A stretch of 41,090 bases of DNA from Streptomyces sp. NBC_01237 (GCF_035917275.1 NZ_CP108511.1:1-41090); one strand, 5' to 3'; numbered from the stretch's first letter, positions 1 to 7,761 are shown. Notes: generated by a model not told the origin, from the letters alone. A program made the numbers and translations.

Positions 1-235
1 GTTCCATAGCGCTGCGCGCTATGCCAGTGATCCACGCTGCGCTTCGCTCCGCGTGATCGAGGAGCGCTCCGCGCTCCTCGGCGCCGGCTTCGCCTGCGCG
101 GGCCCTTCGCTTCGCTCTTGGCCCTGAATGGAAGGGCTGGTCCCTTCGCTTCGCTTCGGGATTGGGAGGCCGCGAAGCGGTCCGTCAAGGGCCGTCCGCT
201 TCGCTTCCGGGCCTTCCCCCGCTGTCTCGGGTGCT
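1..235. other. Left telomere: tandem hairpins
   Basis: This is a run of foldback palindromes typical of Streptomyces linear replicon ends. CATAGCGC at 5-12 pairs with GCGCTATG at 16-23 around loop TGC. An imperfect GATC(C)ACGC/GCGTGATC pair spans 29-58. A perfect 10-bp stem at 58-67/71-80 has loop TCC, and CCGC/GCGG at 170-180 has loop GAA. Read on the bottom strand, which would be the 3' overhang here, the first loops are GCA and GGA, the GNA type known from these telomeres. The extreme end is not the archetypal start CCCGCGGAGCGGG. No credible gene lies here. Confidence 0.85.
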
Positions 236-243
236 TCATTCTG

Positions 244-325
244 AGGGGTAGCTGAACTCTGGAATGAACATGCATCCCCTCCAGATGATGCATGTACCTT
301 TGGCGGAACCGCCCTATACCCCTGG
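244..325 (+). repeat. Subterminal inverted repeat, left copy
   Basis: This stretch matches the reverse complement of 40727-40807 with scattered mismatches. Shared blocks include GGGGTAGCT, AACTCTGGA, ATGATGCATGTACCTTTGG and CCTGG. The copies lie at similar distances from their ends (244 and 284 bp), so the two termini share ancestry below the hairpins. It also contains GATGATGCATG, a partial palindrome around an AT-rich core. No gene is assigned. Confidence 0.8.
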
Positions 326-1184
326 GGGACCACGAGGGTTGCACACATCCCTTTTCGTTGCTGCGAAATTCAGCAGCCCGCCCCCGGCACCCGCAGACCG
401 CTGCCTCGCGCGTAGGTCTACGGGGTAGCGGATGCGTTGGGTGCGGCTTACTTATATATGGCGTTCGGTAATGATCTGCCGCCCCTCGGCCCGGAAGGGC
501 GCCGAGTGCCGCGTTTCCGCAGGTCAAAGCCCCGCGTCCCGCCATATCCCGCTGGGCAACCGGGCCAAGGTTATCCACAGGGGCGTAAATGATCTTGTGG
601 AGTCGCAGGTCAGGGCGCTACGCGCGTTCGGTAGTCGTGTGCCGCCCCTGCTGGAGCGTATCGGTCCATTTCGGATTCGTAGTACTGGTTATCCACAGAG
701 GGCAACCTAAGATAAATCGAACACCCGTTCACCCCGGCAGGTGATTACCGAATCAAGTGGCCCGCGCTCTTTCGGCACGGTAGCCCTGAGGGCGCACAGG
801 AAGGGCGGGCCGGAGCCAGTGACGCGCCTTTGGTCGCGGGGCGCAGGGGAACGCCCCAGAAGGGCGCGCAGGTGCCTTCCTGAGGCTGCGGCTGCTACTG
901 CGCCCATCCGGAGGGTGCGGTCGGCACTCAGACAGCCTCCGGCATGCGATCCGGCACCCTGCACTCTGGTGCCTTCACGGCCTGGTCCTCGCGCACGAAA
1001 GCCGCCGCGGGTGGCACCCGGAGCAGTCGGCGCCGGGGCGGCACGGCGAACCAGAGGGCGGCACTCGCGGGTTCGCCGGGTGGCACCGGAACGGAACGGA
1101 AAACACGCCCCGGCATGCCGAATTGCCCGCGCCCGAGGGGCGCGAGCTGAATTCGGCAATTCAATTCAGAAAAGCGAGATCAAT
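326..1184. other. Left subtelomeric noncoding region, possible origin
   Basis: No convincing gene is seen; open frames on both strands are arginine- and proline-rich shadows of high-GC DNA. TTATCCACA occurs at 571-579 and 689-697, matching the DnaA-box consensus. From 870 to 1090, GGCAC occurs six times (923, 953, 1013, 1040, 1060, 1082), and GGTGCCTTC occurs at 871 and 968. An AT-rich patch with CAATTCA repeats lies near 1150-1192. Together with the adjacent zinc-ribbon/winged-helix gene this could be a replication origin, but that is inference. Confidence 0.35.
1117..1157 (-). terminator. Stem-loop terminator after the 1185-2138 gene
   Basis: GCCGAATT (1117-1124) pairs with AATTCGGC (1150-1157), and inside it GCGCCC (1129-1134) pairs with GGGCGC (1138-1143). 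It lies 28 bp beyond the stop codon of the minus-strand gene, as expected of an intrinsic terminator, but there is no clear T tract. Confidence 0.5.
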
Positions 1185-2138
1185 TCAAAATGCGGGGGTC
1201 AATGCGCGTGCACAACTGTCGCACATGATGCCCTCCGGCATCCGGGCATCGTCGTGCGGTCGCTCGCAGGTGAGGCAGAGCGCGCGCCGCCCGATCACTC
1301 CGATGACCTCGCCCATTGACGGGGTGTACGTGGACGTCGGGGGCGGCAGGAGACTGATCAGCAGTGCGTACGCGTCCGTGATGCCGTGGTGGGGACGGAT
1401 GTCCCGCCGGGCGATCATCCGCCGGAGAACATCGCGCGGATACCGCCCGTACTCCATGTGCCCCGCCACCCGGCGAATCAGCGCCCGACGGTCGGACGGC
1501 ACCACCTTGCTCCCCACCGCCCACGGCGCCACTTCCGTCAGCAGCTCGTGCGCCGCGTCCTCGAACCACCTCGCGCCGGGCAACTGCTGGCCCGCCGTCA
1601 GCAGCTCATCGAAAACGCTGTCAGACAGGAGCACGTACCGGTCCGGGCGGGACCCGCCCCACTGCCCGCCATCGGCCCGGAACGAGTCCGGCTCCCTGCG
1701 TAGAACCTTGCCCTCCTCCAGGTGGCCGACGTGCACTCCCCACGTCTTGGGCGTCATCTGGGCGTATCGGGCCAGCTCGGCGGCGGTGATCCCCCGCGTC
1801 GTCCAGTCGGCCCCCGCCAGCTCCGCAACCACGGTCAGCACGCGGCGGCACGTGTCGCACGTCAGCTTGACGGTTGCGGCCCACCGGCCCGGCGTCGTCG
1901 GCGGTGCCGGCGCAGGAACAACAGGGTGGAGCGGCGTGCGCCGGTCTACGTCGACGTTGCCATCCCGCACCATCACGGACAGGTGGACACGTTGGGTGCG
2001 CGGGGCGATTCCGACCGCGGACGCGATCATCCCGATGGTGATCTCATCGCCGCGAACGTCGGCTTCCCAGAGCTTGCGCAGGTAGTCCCATGTGTTCCGG
2101 CAGTGAGTGCAACGGGATGGCGACTTGAGGTGCTGCAT
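1185..2138 (-). CDS. Zinc-ribbon/winged-helix protein, possible replication initiator
   Basis: The product has about 317 residues. I chose the ATG at 2138 because GGAAAGGG lies just upstream; the frame stays open further upstream, but that part reads as noncoding. An N-terminal CTHC pair is followed by a winged-helix-like segment (about 25-65). A CDTC motif precedes a second winged helix (TAAELARYAQMTPKTWGVHV), and a C-terminal zinc-ribbon-like end carries CLTC and CDSC. This suggests a DNA-binding protein. It is the gene closest to the DnaA-box-like sites and repeats at 569-1090, so a role in plasmid replication is possible. I do not recognise a known Rep family, and a regulator is equally possible. 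Confidence 0.6.
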   Translation of the reverse strand: MQHLKSPSRCTHCRNTWDYLRKLWEADVRGDEITIGMIASAVGIAPRTQRVHLSVMVRDGNVDVDRRTPLHPVVPAPAPPTTPGRWAATVKLTCDTCRRVLTVVAELAGADWTTRGITAAELARYAQMTPKTWGVHVGHLEEGKVLRREPDSFRADGGQWGGSRPDRYVLLSDSVFDELLTAGQQLPGARWFEDAAHELLTEVAPWAVGSKVVPSDRRALIRRVAGHMEYGRYPRDVLRRMIARRDIRPHHGITDAYALLISLLPPPTSTYTPSMGEVIGVIGRRALCLTCERPHDDARMPEGIMCDSCARALTPAF

Positions 2139-2210
2139 TGGGCCCTTTCCGGCCCGCGTACGGGCCATGGCCCGATGCCGTGGTGGTAGAGGAGCGCTCA
2201 ACCCTCTACA

Positions 2211-2222
2211 CTCGATATCGAG
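2211..2222. promoter_or_regulatory. 12-bp palindrome upstream of the 1185-2138 gene
   Basis: CTCGATATCGAG is a perfect palindrome 73 bp upstream of the chosen start of the minus-strand gene. It could be an operator for that DNA-binding protein or a neighbour. The 2139-2344 gap holds no gene. Confidence 0.3.
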
Positions 2223-2344
2223 CCTTGCGTGGCTGCGCAGTACCCGCCTACCGGATTTCGACCCCTCACTGGTTTCGACGCCAGAGAGGGTCCGGGACGC
2301 GGGTTTTGCGCTTTCTTGGATGATCTTGCAGTGAGAGCGTACGG

Positions 2345-2629
2345 CTAGACCAGCACAGTTTGCACGCCGCCGATGGCAGCGGCTCGGCGGTGCGCGGGCA
2401 GGCGAGATACGGCGTGGTCGGCCCCGGCCAGCAGATCCAACGGCGAGATGCCGTAGTGGGCCGACAAGCGATCCAGGTCCGTGAAGGACCATGCGGCCAA
2501 CCCGGACTGCTTGCGGCTGATCTGAGCCTGGTTGAGCCGCAGACCGGCGCCGAGCGTCCGCTGATCCTCACCAGTCGCATACATCAGTGCCGCCACGGTT
2601 ACTCGTAGATGCTGCTCTGTACTGGGCAT
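2345..2629 (-). CDS. XRE-family helix-turn-helix regulator (paralogue 1)
   Basis: This 94-residue protein has a Cro/CI-type helix-turn-helix (DQRTLGAGLRLNQAQISRKQSG) followed by a conserved region with DLDRLSAHYGISPLDLLAG. The start ATG at 2629 sits nine bases after GAGGAT. It is clearly paralogous to the protein at 15423-15719: LRVTVAALM matches LRITVAALM, QISRKQSG matches QVSRKQQG, and DRLSAHYGI matches DRLCAHYGI. Even the start context (GCATATGCCC) is the same. It lies 114 bp downstream of the GntR gene on the same strand and may be cotranscribed with it. It is probably a transcription factor; its targets are unknown. Confidence 0.75.
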   Translation of the reverse strand: MPSTEQHLRVTVAALMYATGEDQRTLGAGLRLNQAQISRKQSGLAAWSFTDLDRLSAHYGISPLDLLAGADHAVSRLPAHRRAAAIGGVQTVLV

Positions 2630-2742
2630 ATGCGTAATCCTCATCGGGGATGCGCTGAAGGGGTGGGAGGCGCGCCGATGTAACCGAAGATCGGCTGACC
2701 GGATCTCGCGGAGCGAGCAGGAGGGCATGAGTGAGGGGCCCC

Positions 2743-3534
2743 TCATCCGGGCTGAACCGGCTCGGTAGGCCATGCTGCGCTACTGGCCCGCTTCAGCTCT
2801 GAGACCATTTCCACGCGGTCGGCCGGGATCACTCGTACGGTGACTTCGATGACTTCTTGAGTCATGGCGGACGTGCCGAGGAGCGCCATTTCGAAGACGG
2901 GCATCTCCGGGGAGATCTCCAGGAGGCGGGCTTCTTCTCGATCGGGTAGACGGGCCCGGGTGTGCTCGGTCCACGCCAGCGGGCCATGTCCCGCCTCTTC
3001 CAAACGATCGATGTACCCACCCGGACCCGTGCTCGGGTCGGCTACCTGTGGGGCATCCCGTACAGCCGTGGGGCTGATCCAGGTATCGACCAGCTGAAAC
3101 GGCACCTCCCCCTCCGGGGACGTCACGCGCCGCCGCCGCAGGGTGGGCAGGCCGGCGTCCACGCCGAGGATCTCGGCGATCCGGGCCGATGCTGGGACGT
3201 ACTCGCGGAACGGGCGTCCGTGGACCTGCCATGGCTCATCCGGCCGGGATGCCGCAGGGAAGATATAGCCGCGGTGAGGGTCGCGCGCCACGAGCAGACC
3301 CCGGGTGATCCTGCGCCGCTCGCGTGTCCAGTCGAGTACGACGATTCCAGTTCGCTTGATCGGTCGGACAAGTCCTTCCCGCTCAAGGACAGCGATGGCC
3401 TGAGAGACGACGCCGCGCCCGACACCATACGTAGTCGTCATGTCGCTGTACTTCGGCAGTGTGGCGCCGGGTGGGTACTCCCCTGTGTGGATACGTTCCC
3501 GCAGGTCACGGGCCACTTCGTCATAGCGTGCCAT
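2743..3534 (-). CDS. GntR/HutC-family transfer repressor, KorA-like
   Basis: This 263-residue protein has an N-terminal GntR winged helix (about 1-75: YDEVARDLRERIHTGEYPPG, then a recognition helix in GRGVVSQAIAVLE) and a C-terminal UTRA-type ligand domain (about 95-250) with RRRRVTSPEGEVPFQL. The start at 3534 follows GGAGGT by seven bases. GntR/HutC proteins of this kind (KorA, KorSA, TraR) repress transfer genes on Streptomyces plasmids and integrative elements. It is divergent from the transfer operon starting at 3745, with palindromic operator candidates between them, so autoregulation and tra repression are the likely roles. The effector ligand is unknown. Confidence 0.85.
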   Translation of the reverse strand: MARYDEVARDLRERIHTGEYPPGATLPKYSDMTTTYGVGRGVVSQAIAVLEREGLVRPIKRTGIVVLDWTRERRRITRGLLVARDPHRGYIFPAASRPDEPWQVHGRPFREYVPASARIAEILGVDAGLPTLRRRRVTSPEGEVPFQLVDTWISPTAVRDAPQVADPSTGPGGYIDRLEEAGHGPLAWTEHTRARLPDREEARLLEISPEMPVFEMALLGTSAMTQEVIEVTVRVIPADRVEMVSELKRASSAAWPTEPVQPG

Positions 3535-3554
3535 CGATTAGACCTCCATTCTCT

Positions 3555-3645
3555 GAGTAACGGTACTCATCCTCTCATGCCCAACAGTACCGGTACTGTT
3601 GACAACTGGGCTAGATCTGGGCAGAGTTTGAGTACCGGTACTGCT
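3555..3645. promoter_or_regulatory. Divergent operator/promoter region with three GTAC-type palindromes
   Basis: Three related sites occur: GAGTAACGGTACTC (3555-3568), the perfect 18-bp palindrome AACAGTACCGGTACTGTT (3583-3600) and GAGTACCGGTACTGC (3630-3644). The shared core is AGTACCGGTACT. They lie between the divergent GntR gene and the transfer operon, where operators of KorA-type repressors are usually found. TTGACA at 3599-3604, a perfect -35 element for the plus strand, abuts the central palindrome, although no strong -10 is obvious. Binding by the adjacent regulator would block both promoters. Confidence 0.75.
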
Positions 3646-3744
3646 CAAGCGGTCCCGGGGGTCCGACCTGCAAATGCAGCGGCCCGGCCGGGGGTGCCAC
3701 CCCGGCCGGACCTGTCGGACCAATCGACTGAGGCGAGGACCGAC

Positions 3745-4212
3745 ATGGTGATTGTGGCTGAGCAGGTGCGGGCGCGGGTGTTACGGGCGGACCTGAAGGA
3801 GAAGGCGGAGCGGTGGGAGCGCGAGGACACCGCGCGTGGCCCGGAGCCGGAGCCGGAGGCGGGTCGTCAGTCGTCAGCGGCGCGGCCGGCGGACGGTCCG
3901 GCGCGGGAACTGCTGGGCGAGTGGTTCGCGTTGCACGCGCCGATGGTGCTGCGTGTCGTGGGGCGTGCGGTGCGGCGTGAAGATGCGCACCTGGTCGAGG
4001 ACCTTGCGCAGGACGTGTGGGTCGAGGCGTGGCAGTACCTGCTTCGCGGTAACGAGGTGGCGCGTCCGGTGGGGTTGCTGGCGGTGATGGCCCGCTCCCG
4101 GGTGTCGGCGCACTACCGCTCCGCACGGGTCCGCCGGGAGTCGGCCACCGACTTCCAGGTGACCGAGCTGGCGGTTGACCGGCTGGTGTCGTGGATCGGG
4201 GCGGTGGCCTGA
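3745..4212 (+). CDS. Sigma-70 region-2-like protein heading the transfer operon
   Basis: This 155-residue protein starts at ATG 3745 after GAGGCGAGGA. Residues about 65-115 (LLGEWFALHAPMVLRVVGRAV, then LVEDLAQDVWVEAWQYL) resemble region 2 of ECF sigma factors, including the DLAQDVWVEAW helix that contacts core polymerase and the -10 element. There is no room for region 4, so it may be a truncated sigma or a sigma-like regulator. Codon 13 is TTA (3781-3783), the rare leucine codon read by the bldA tRNA in Streptomyces, which would tie expression to development. It overlaps the next gene at ATGA. Confidence 0.65.
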   Translation: MVIVAEQVRARVLRADLKEKAERWEREDTARGPEPEPEAGRQSSAARPADGPARELLGEWFALHAPMVLRVVGRAVRREDAHLVEDLAQDVWVEAWQYLLRGNEVARPVGLLAVMARSRVSAHYRSARVRRESATDFQVTELAVDRLVSWIGAVA

Positions 4213-4487
4213 TGGCGCACGGACAGATGCGCGTGCTCCTGGTCGACCGGCTCGCCGGAGCGGTGACGCGGGTGGCCCGGGTGGCGGGTCTCGCGGTGCG
4301 GCTGGCGACGGCGACCCGGATGGGTCCGACCGACCTCTACGCCGCTCTGGCGACCGCCCGGTTCATGGCGGCGCACGAGCTGATCGAGCGGACCGCCGAC
4401 GCGGTCCAGGACGACGACGAGGTGGACGTCGTCCACCTCTCCCAGCCGCTGTGGTTCGGCGGCACGACGCTCTTCGAGGAGAAGTGA
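4212..4487 (+). CDS. Small hypothetical protein in the transfer operon
   Basis: This 91-residue protein starts at ATG 4212, overlapping the previous stop by ATGA, and ends in ATGA overlap with the next gene. The N-terminal half is helical and rich in Arg, Ala and Val (LAGAVTRVARVAGLAVRLAT), and the C-terminus is acidic (DDDEVDVV). I recognise no domain. The two four-base overlaps show translational coupling, so it probably acts with its transfer-operon neighbours. Confidence 0.65.
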   Translation: MAHGQMRVLLVDRLAGAVTRVARVAGLAVRLATATRMGPTDLYAALATARFMAAHELIERTADAVQDDDEVDVVHLSQPLWFGGTTLFEEK

Positions 4488-5269
4488 TGGCGAACAGCAG
4501 CGGTTGGGTGCACGACCCGGAGGCCGGTGTCGATGTGAATCTGGGGCGCAGGCGGCCCCCGGCGGCGGCGGATGCCGACGTCTACAACTGGGCTGATGAC
4601 CTGTTCGGCGGGCCGTCGACTCCGGTCGTGCCGCCGATGCCGTCGGTTCCGCCGACCGTGCCCGCCCCGGCTCCGGCTCCGGCGGCCGGGCCGTTCGGTG
4701 GTGGTGGCGGCCGGGCCGCGAGTGCGGCCGGTGCGGCGGTCGGCGGGTTCGTCGGTGGTCTCGGCAGCACGATCATCCCGCCCGTCACGGTCAATCTGGG
4801 CGGTGGCGGTGGCGGCGGCGGTGGTGGCGGCGGCCGGGGCGGGAACGGCGGGAGTGTGGCCGGTCCCGGTGCGTCGGACGACCGGCACCAGGGCGACCGG
4901 ATGATCTACCTGATCGAGCGGATCGAGATCAAGTCCGACAAGGACATCCTGGCGATGGCCAAGGCCATCAACCACTTGGGCCGGGAGCTCCACCTGATCC
5001 TGGGGATGCGGGCCGAGGAGATCAACGGCGTCCTGTCGACGTACAAGGGCAAGTGGTACACCTTCGGCGCCTCCAGCAAGATCAAGGCCCGTCTGGTCTC
5101 CGCGCACCTGAAGGTGTCGGCGGAGGCGGCGAAGGCGCTGGGCGTCGGCGCGCTGAAGATGGCCCACGCGTTCGACCGGCATTTCGTCAAGCCGGAGCGT
5201 GAGGCCAAGGAGCGCCGGAACGGCAAGAAGGCGCAGAAGAAGAGCTTCACGATCGGGGACCAGTCATGA
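4487..5269 (+). CDS. Transfer-operon protein with Pro/Gly-rich linker
   Basis: This 260-residue protein has a short N-terminal region (NSSGWVHDPEAGVDVNLGRR). A proline- and alanine-rich stretch (about 47-70) and a glycine run (about 105-125) follow. The C-terminal basic region (about 140-260) contains MIYLIERIEIKSDKDILAMA and a Lys-rich tail. It is coupled to the TraB-like gene by ATGA overlap. The layout suggests a flexible adaptor that joins a short head to a nucleic-acid- or protein-binding C-terminus. I do not recognise a family; a partner of the TraB-like translocase is inferred from position only. Confidence 0.7.
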   Translation: MANSSGWVHDPEAGVDVNLGRRRPPAAADADVYNWADDLFGGPSTPVVPPMPSVPPTVPAPAPAPAAGPFGGGGGRAASAAGAAVGGFVGGLGSTIIPPVTVNLGGGGGGGGGGGGRGGNGGSVAGPGASDDRHQGDRMIYLIERIEIKSDKDILAMAKAINHLGRELHLILGMRAEEINGVLSTYKGKWYTFGASSKIKARLVSAHLKVSAEAAKALGVGALKMAHAFDRHFVKPEREAKERRNGKKAQKKSFTIGDQS

Positions 5270-7383
5270 GGCGCAAGGAGGCCGCCGCGGCGGCCCCGGT
5301 GAACACGGTGGGCTCGGGTCTCGCGCTGGCAGGGAAGGCGATCACCGGGTACGTCGTCGCGAAGTCGCTGCCGTACGCGGCACCGTGGATCGGGGCGGCG
5401 ACGCTCCCCCCGGCGGCGGGTCTGGCGACGAACCTGTTGTGGGGCGGCGACCCGATGTCGGCCGGTCTCGCGTCGGCCGGTCTCGCGATCGGCGGCGCGG
5501 CCCTGGCCGGCCTGACCTACAAGGCCACCCCCGGCACCAGCAAGTTCGCCCGCTACCGCCGTATCCAGGCGACCACATCGGTCGCGGCCGGGATGGGCTG
5601 GCTGACGGCGGCCACGGCAGTCGGGCCGGTCGGTCACCCCATGGTCGACCTGTGGCTGTTCGGCGGCGGTCTGTTCGCCGCCTCCTGGAATCTCCGCCAG
5701 CTGGTGCGCAACGGTGCGGCCGGTGAGGTCGAGGAGGAGGGCACCGGCGGCGGTCTGGGCAAGCTCGCTGCGGCGATCGGCTGGGAGAAGGTCCGCGTCA
5801 AGGACGCGAAGGGCAGCGGCAAGGGCACGGTCTCCGCGACGGTGGCGGTCGAGCCGGGCGGCACGATGGAGGCGGTCCAGGCGACCACCGGCCGCGTCGC
5901 CGCCGCTCTCCAGGTCCCGCCGTCCGGCGTCATCGTCACCCCGGACCCCGAGGACGCGTCCCAGGGCACGCTCTCCCTGCGCGTCGCCGACCTGCTCAAG
6001 GACGGCGTTCCGTTCGCGATGCCCCGTGCGCTGGGGCTGCTTCCCACGGAGGACATCCCGGTCGGCCTCTACGCGGACGGCGAGGTGTGGGCACTCAACC
6101 CCTTCAGCGCGGCGATCCTCCAGCACCTTCTGGTGATGGGCGTGACCGGCGCGGGCAAGTCGGAGTTCCTGCGCTCGCTGGTGGCGCATCTGGCGACCCG
6201 CCGGAAGATGTCGATCTTCCTTGTCGACCTGGCCAAGGGTCGGCAGACCGTGGGGCACATCGCGGACGGCCTGGACTGGCTGATCCAGGACGCGAAGGAG
6301 GCGAAGCGGCTGCTGCGCTCGCTCCCGGGCGCGATCAAGGCGCGCGGCGACGTCCTGGCCTCGGAGGGGCTGGACCAGTGGACCCCCGCCTCCAGCCTGA
6401 ACGCGGTCGTGGTGTGGATCGAGGAGGCGGCCGACGTCGCGGACTTCGAGGAGCTGGAAGAGATCGCCCGCAAGGCCCGCTCGGTGGGGATCTGGCTGGG
6501 TATCAGCCTCCAGCGCGCCACCTGGACCAACGTCAGCACCGACGTCCGCGCCAACCTCCAGGCCACCGTCTGCTTCGGCGTGAACGAAGCGGCCGACGCG
6601 GGGTTCTGCCTCCCGGACTCGGTGACCGGTGCCGGAGCGGTTCCCGCGTGGGGCTCGGACCGGCCCGGCTACGCCTTCTCCACCGGGATGGGCCAGCCCC
6701 AGCCCCGGTGGACCACAGAGGTCCGCTCCGGCCTGACCGACCGGCAGGTGCTCGCCGACCTGGTGACCGCCGCCGCCGTGGTCCGGGACCCGCTGGACGA
6801 GACGACCGCGACCGCGCTGGGCCAGGCATACGCCCAGCGCACCCACCGGGGCACCAACCGCCTCACCCCCGGCGTCGCCCAGGCCGTCCCCGGCGCCGTC
6901 CCCGCACAGGCCCCCGCCCCCGCCGCCATCCCGGCACAGGCACCTGCCCACGACCAGGAGACCGACGACATGGCCGAGGACATGACCGCCCAGAAGGCCG
7001 CCGCCGTCGCCGAACTCCAGGAGGCGTACGACGAGGTGATGGGCGCGATCCCCGCCGACCCGGAGCCCACCGCCGACTACGCCTCGCTGCGCCTGGAGGA
7101 CGACGTCCCCGACCCGGACCCCGACTCGGACATGGAGTTCGAGGCCCCCACCCCCGTCTCGAAGGAAGAGGCCCGGCACATCCTCTACATCGAGATCGAC
7201 GGCTGGGTGCGCTCCGGCCGCCTGGAGTTCGAGCCTGCGGACCTGATCCCCGCCACCACGGCCGCCGGCCGCAAGCGCCCCTGGATGCAGGGCGAACTCA
7301 AAAAATTGGTCGAGACGGGACTCATCCACCGCGACTCCCACGGCTCGTACTCCATCGTCGCGTCCCCGCTCCAGCCCGCATAG
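5266..7383 (+). CDS. FtsK/SpoIIIE-type DNA translocase, TraB-like
   Basis: This 705-residue protein has hydrophobic segments near the N-terminus (about 15-130). Walker A GVTGAGKS lies at about 292-299 and a Walker B-like strand VVVWIEEAAD at about 380-390. A C-terminal winged-helix-like part (about 635-700) resembles the gamma domain of FtsK, which reads DNA sequence. Streptomyces TraB proteins have this plan: they form membrane hexamers that move double-stranded plasmid DNA between hyphae, recognising short clt repeats. A KorA-like regulator upstream and clustered repeats immediately downstream support this role. The linker at about 540-565 is Ala/Pro-rich. The ATPase is intact by eye. Confidence 0.8.
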   Translation: MRRKEAAAAAPVNTVGSGLALAGKAITGYVVAKSLPYAAPWIGAATLPPAAGLATNLLWGGDPMSAGLASAGLAIGGAALAGLTYKATPGTSKFARYRRIQATTSVAAGMGWLTAATAVGPVGHPMVDLWLFGGGLFAASWNLRQLVRNGAAGEVEEEGTGGGLGKLAAAIGWEKVRVKDAKGSGKGTVSATVAVEPGGTMEAVQATTGRVAAALQVPPSGVIVTPDPEDASQGTLSLRVADLLKDGVPFAMPRALGLLPTEDIPVGLYADGEVWALNPFSAAILQHLLVMGVTGAGKSEFLRSLVAHLATRRKMSIFLVDLAKGRQTVGHIADGLDWLIQDAKEAKRLLRSLPGAIKARGDVLASEGLDQWTPASSLNAVVVWIEEAADVADFEELEEIARKARSVGIWLGISLQRATWTNVSTDVRANLQATVCFGVNEAADAGFCLPDSVTGAGAVPAWGSDRPGYAFSTGMGQPQPRWTTEVRSGLTDRQVLADLVTAAAVVRDPLDETTATALGQAYAQRTHRGTNRLTPGVAQAVPGAVPAQAPAPAAIPAQAPAHDQETDDMAEDMTAQKAAAVAELQEAYDEVMGAIPADPEPTADYASLRLEDDVPDPDPDSDMEFEAPTPVSKEEARHILYIEIDGWVRSGRLEFEPADLIPATTAAGRKRPWMQGELKKLVETGLIHRDSHGSYSIVASPLQPA

Positions 7384-7388
7384 CCGTC

Positions 7389-7543
7389 ACGGACTGTGAC
7401 GGTCTGACAGTCACAGTCGGGCCTGACTTCTGACAGTCAGGCCCGCCGGGGCCTATAGGGAAGTCACGGTTTTCCCACGTGAAAGGCCCTGACATCGCTC
7501 TCTGACTGTCAAAAACCCCCTCTGACATTCCGCCTGACAGTTA
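7389..7543. repeat. TGACAGT repeat cluster, candidate clt locus
   Basis: Copies or variants of CTGACAGTCA occur at 7404-7413, 7430-7439, 7489-7495 (CTGACAT), 7502-7511 (CTGACTGTCA, inverted form), 7522-7528 (CTGACAT) and 7534-7541 (CTGACAGT). The first sits inside a perfect hairpin, GACTGTGAC (7392-7400) with GTCACAGTC (7410-7418). In Streptomyces plasmids the clt transfer locus is a set of short direct repeats next to traB, read by the TraB winged helix. Position and repetition fit; the motif differs from the known GACCCGGA type. An operator or terminator role is the alternative. Confidence 0.5.
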
Positions 7544-7563
7544 CTCAAAGTGATCGAGGAAAC

Positions 7564-7749
7564 GTGTTCAAAGGAAGCGCCGAAGAGCTGCGCCGCATGG
7601 AGCGCGAAGCGGCCGACCTGGCCGTCGAGGTGGCCCGGCTGCTCACCCGGATCGAGGTCCTGACCGGTGAGGGGACCGTGCGCGGCACGGTCGCCGGACC
7701 CGGGTTCGAGATCCGCCGTACCGGCACCAAGTGGACCGTACGGACCTGA
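7564..7749 (+). CDS. Small helical protein
   Basis: This 61-residue protein starts at GTG 7564, four bases after CGAGGA. The first half is a charged helix (EELRRMEREAADLAVEVARLL) and the end is a small strand-rich tail (FEIRRTGTKWTVRT). No family is recognised. It is followed at 12 bp by the membrane-protein gene and probably shares its transcript. Small proteins in this place on Streptomyces plasmids are often spread (Spd) functions, but nothing in the sequence proves it. Confidence 0.6.
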   Translation: MFKGSAEELRRMEREAADLAVEVARLLTRIEVLTGEGTVRGTVAGPGFEIRRTGTKWTVRT

Positions 7750-7761
7750 GGAGACGACGAC

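Noticed and set aside
432..710. Open frame of 92 codons on the plus strand
   Set aside because: It covers both DnaA-box-like sites, has no ribosome site and has an arbitrary composition; it looks like open noncoding DNA.
741..1319. Open frame of 192 codons on the plus strand
   Set aside because: It is Arg/Pro-rich, runs into the 3' end of the minus-strand gene and has no ribosome site; it is a shadow of GC-rich DNA.
4906..7341. Very long minus-strand open frame opposite the TraB-like gene
   Set aside because: It is antisense to a gene with clear Walker motifs, and its Gly/Arg/Asp-rich product is typical of GC-rich shadow frames.
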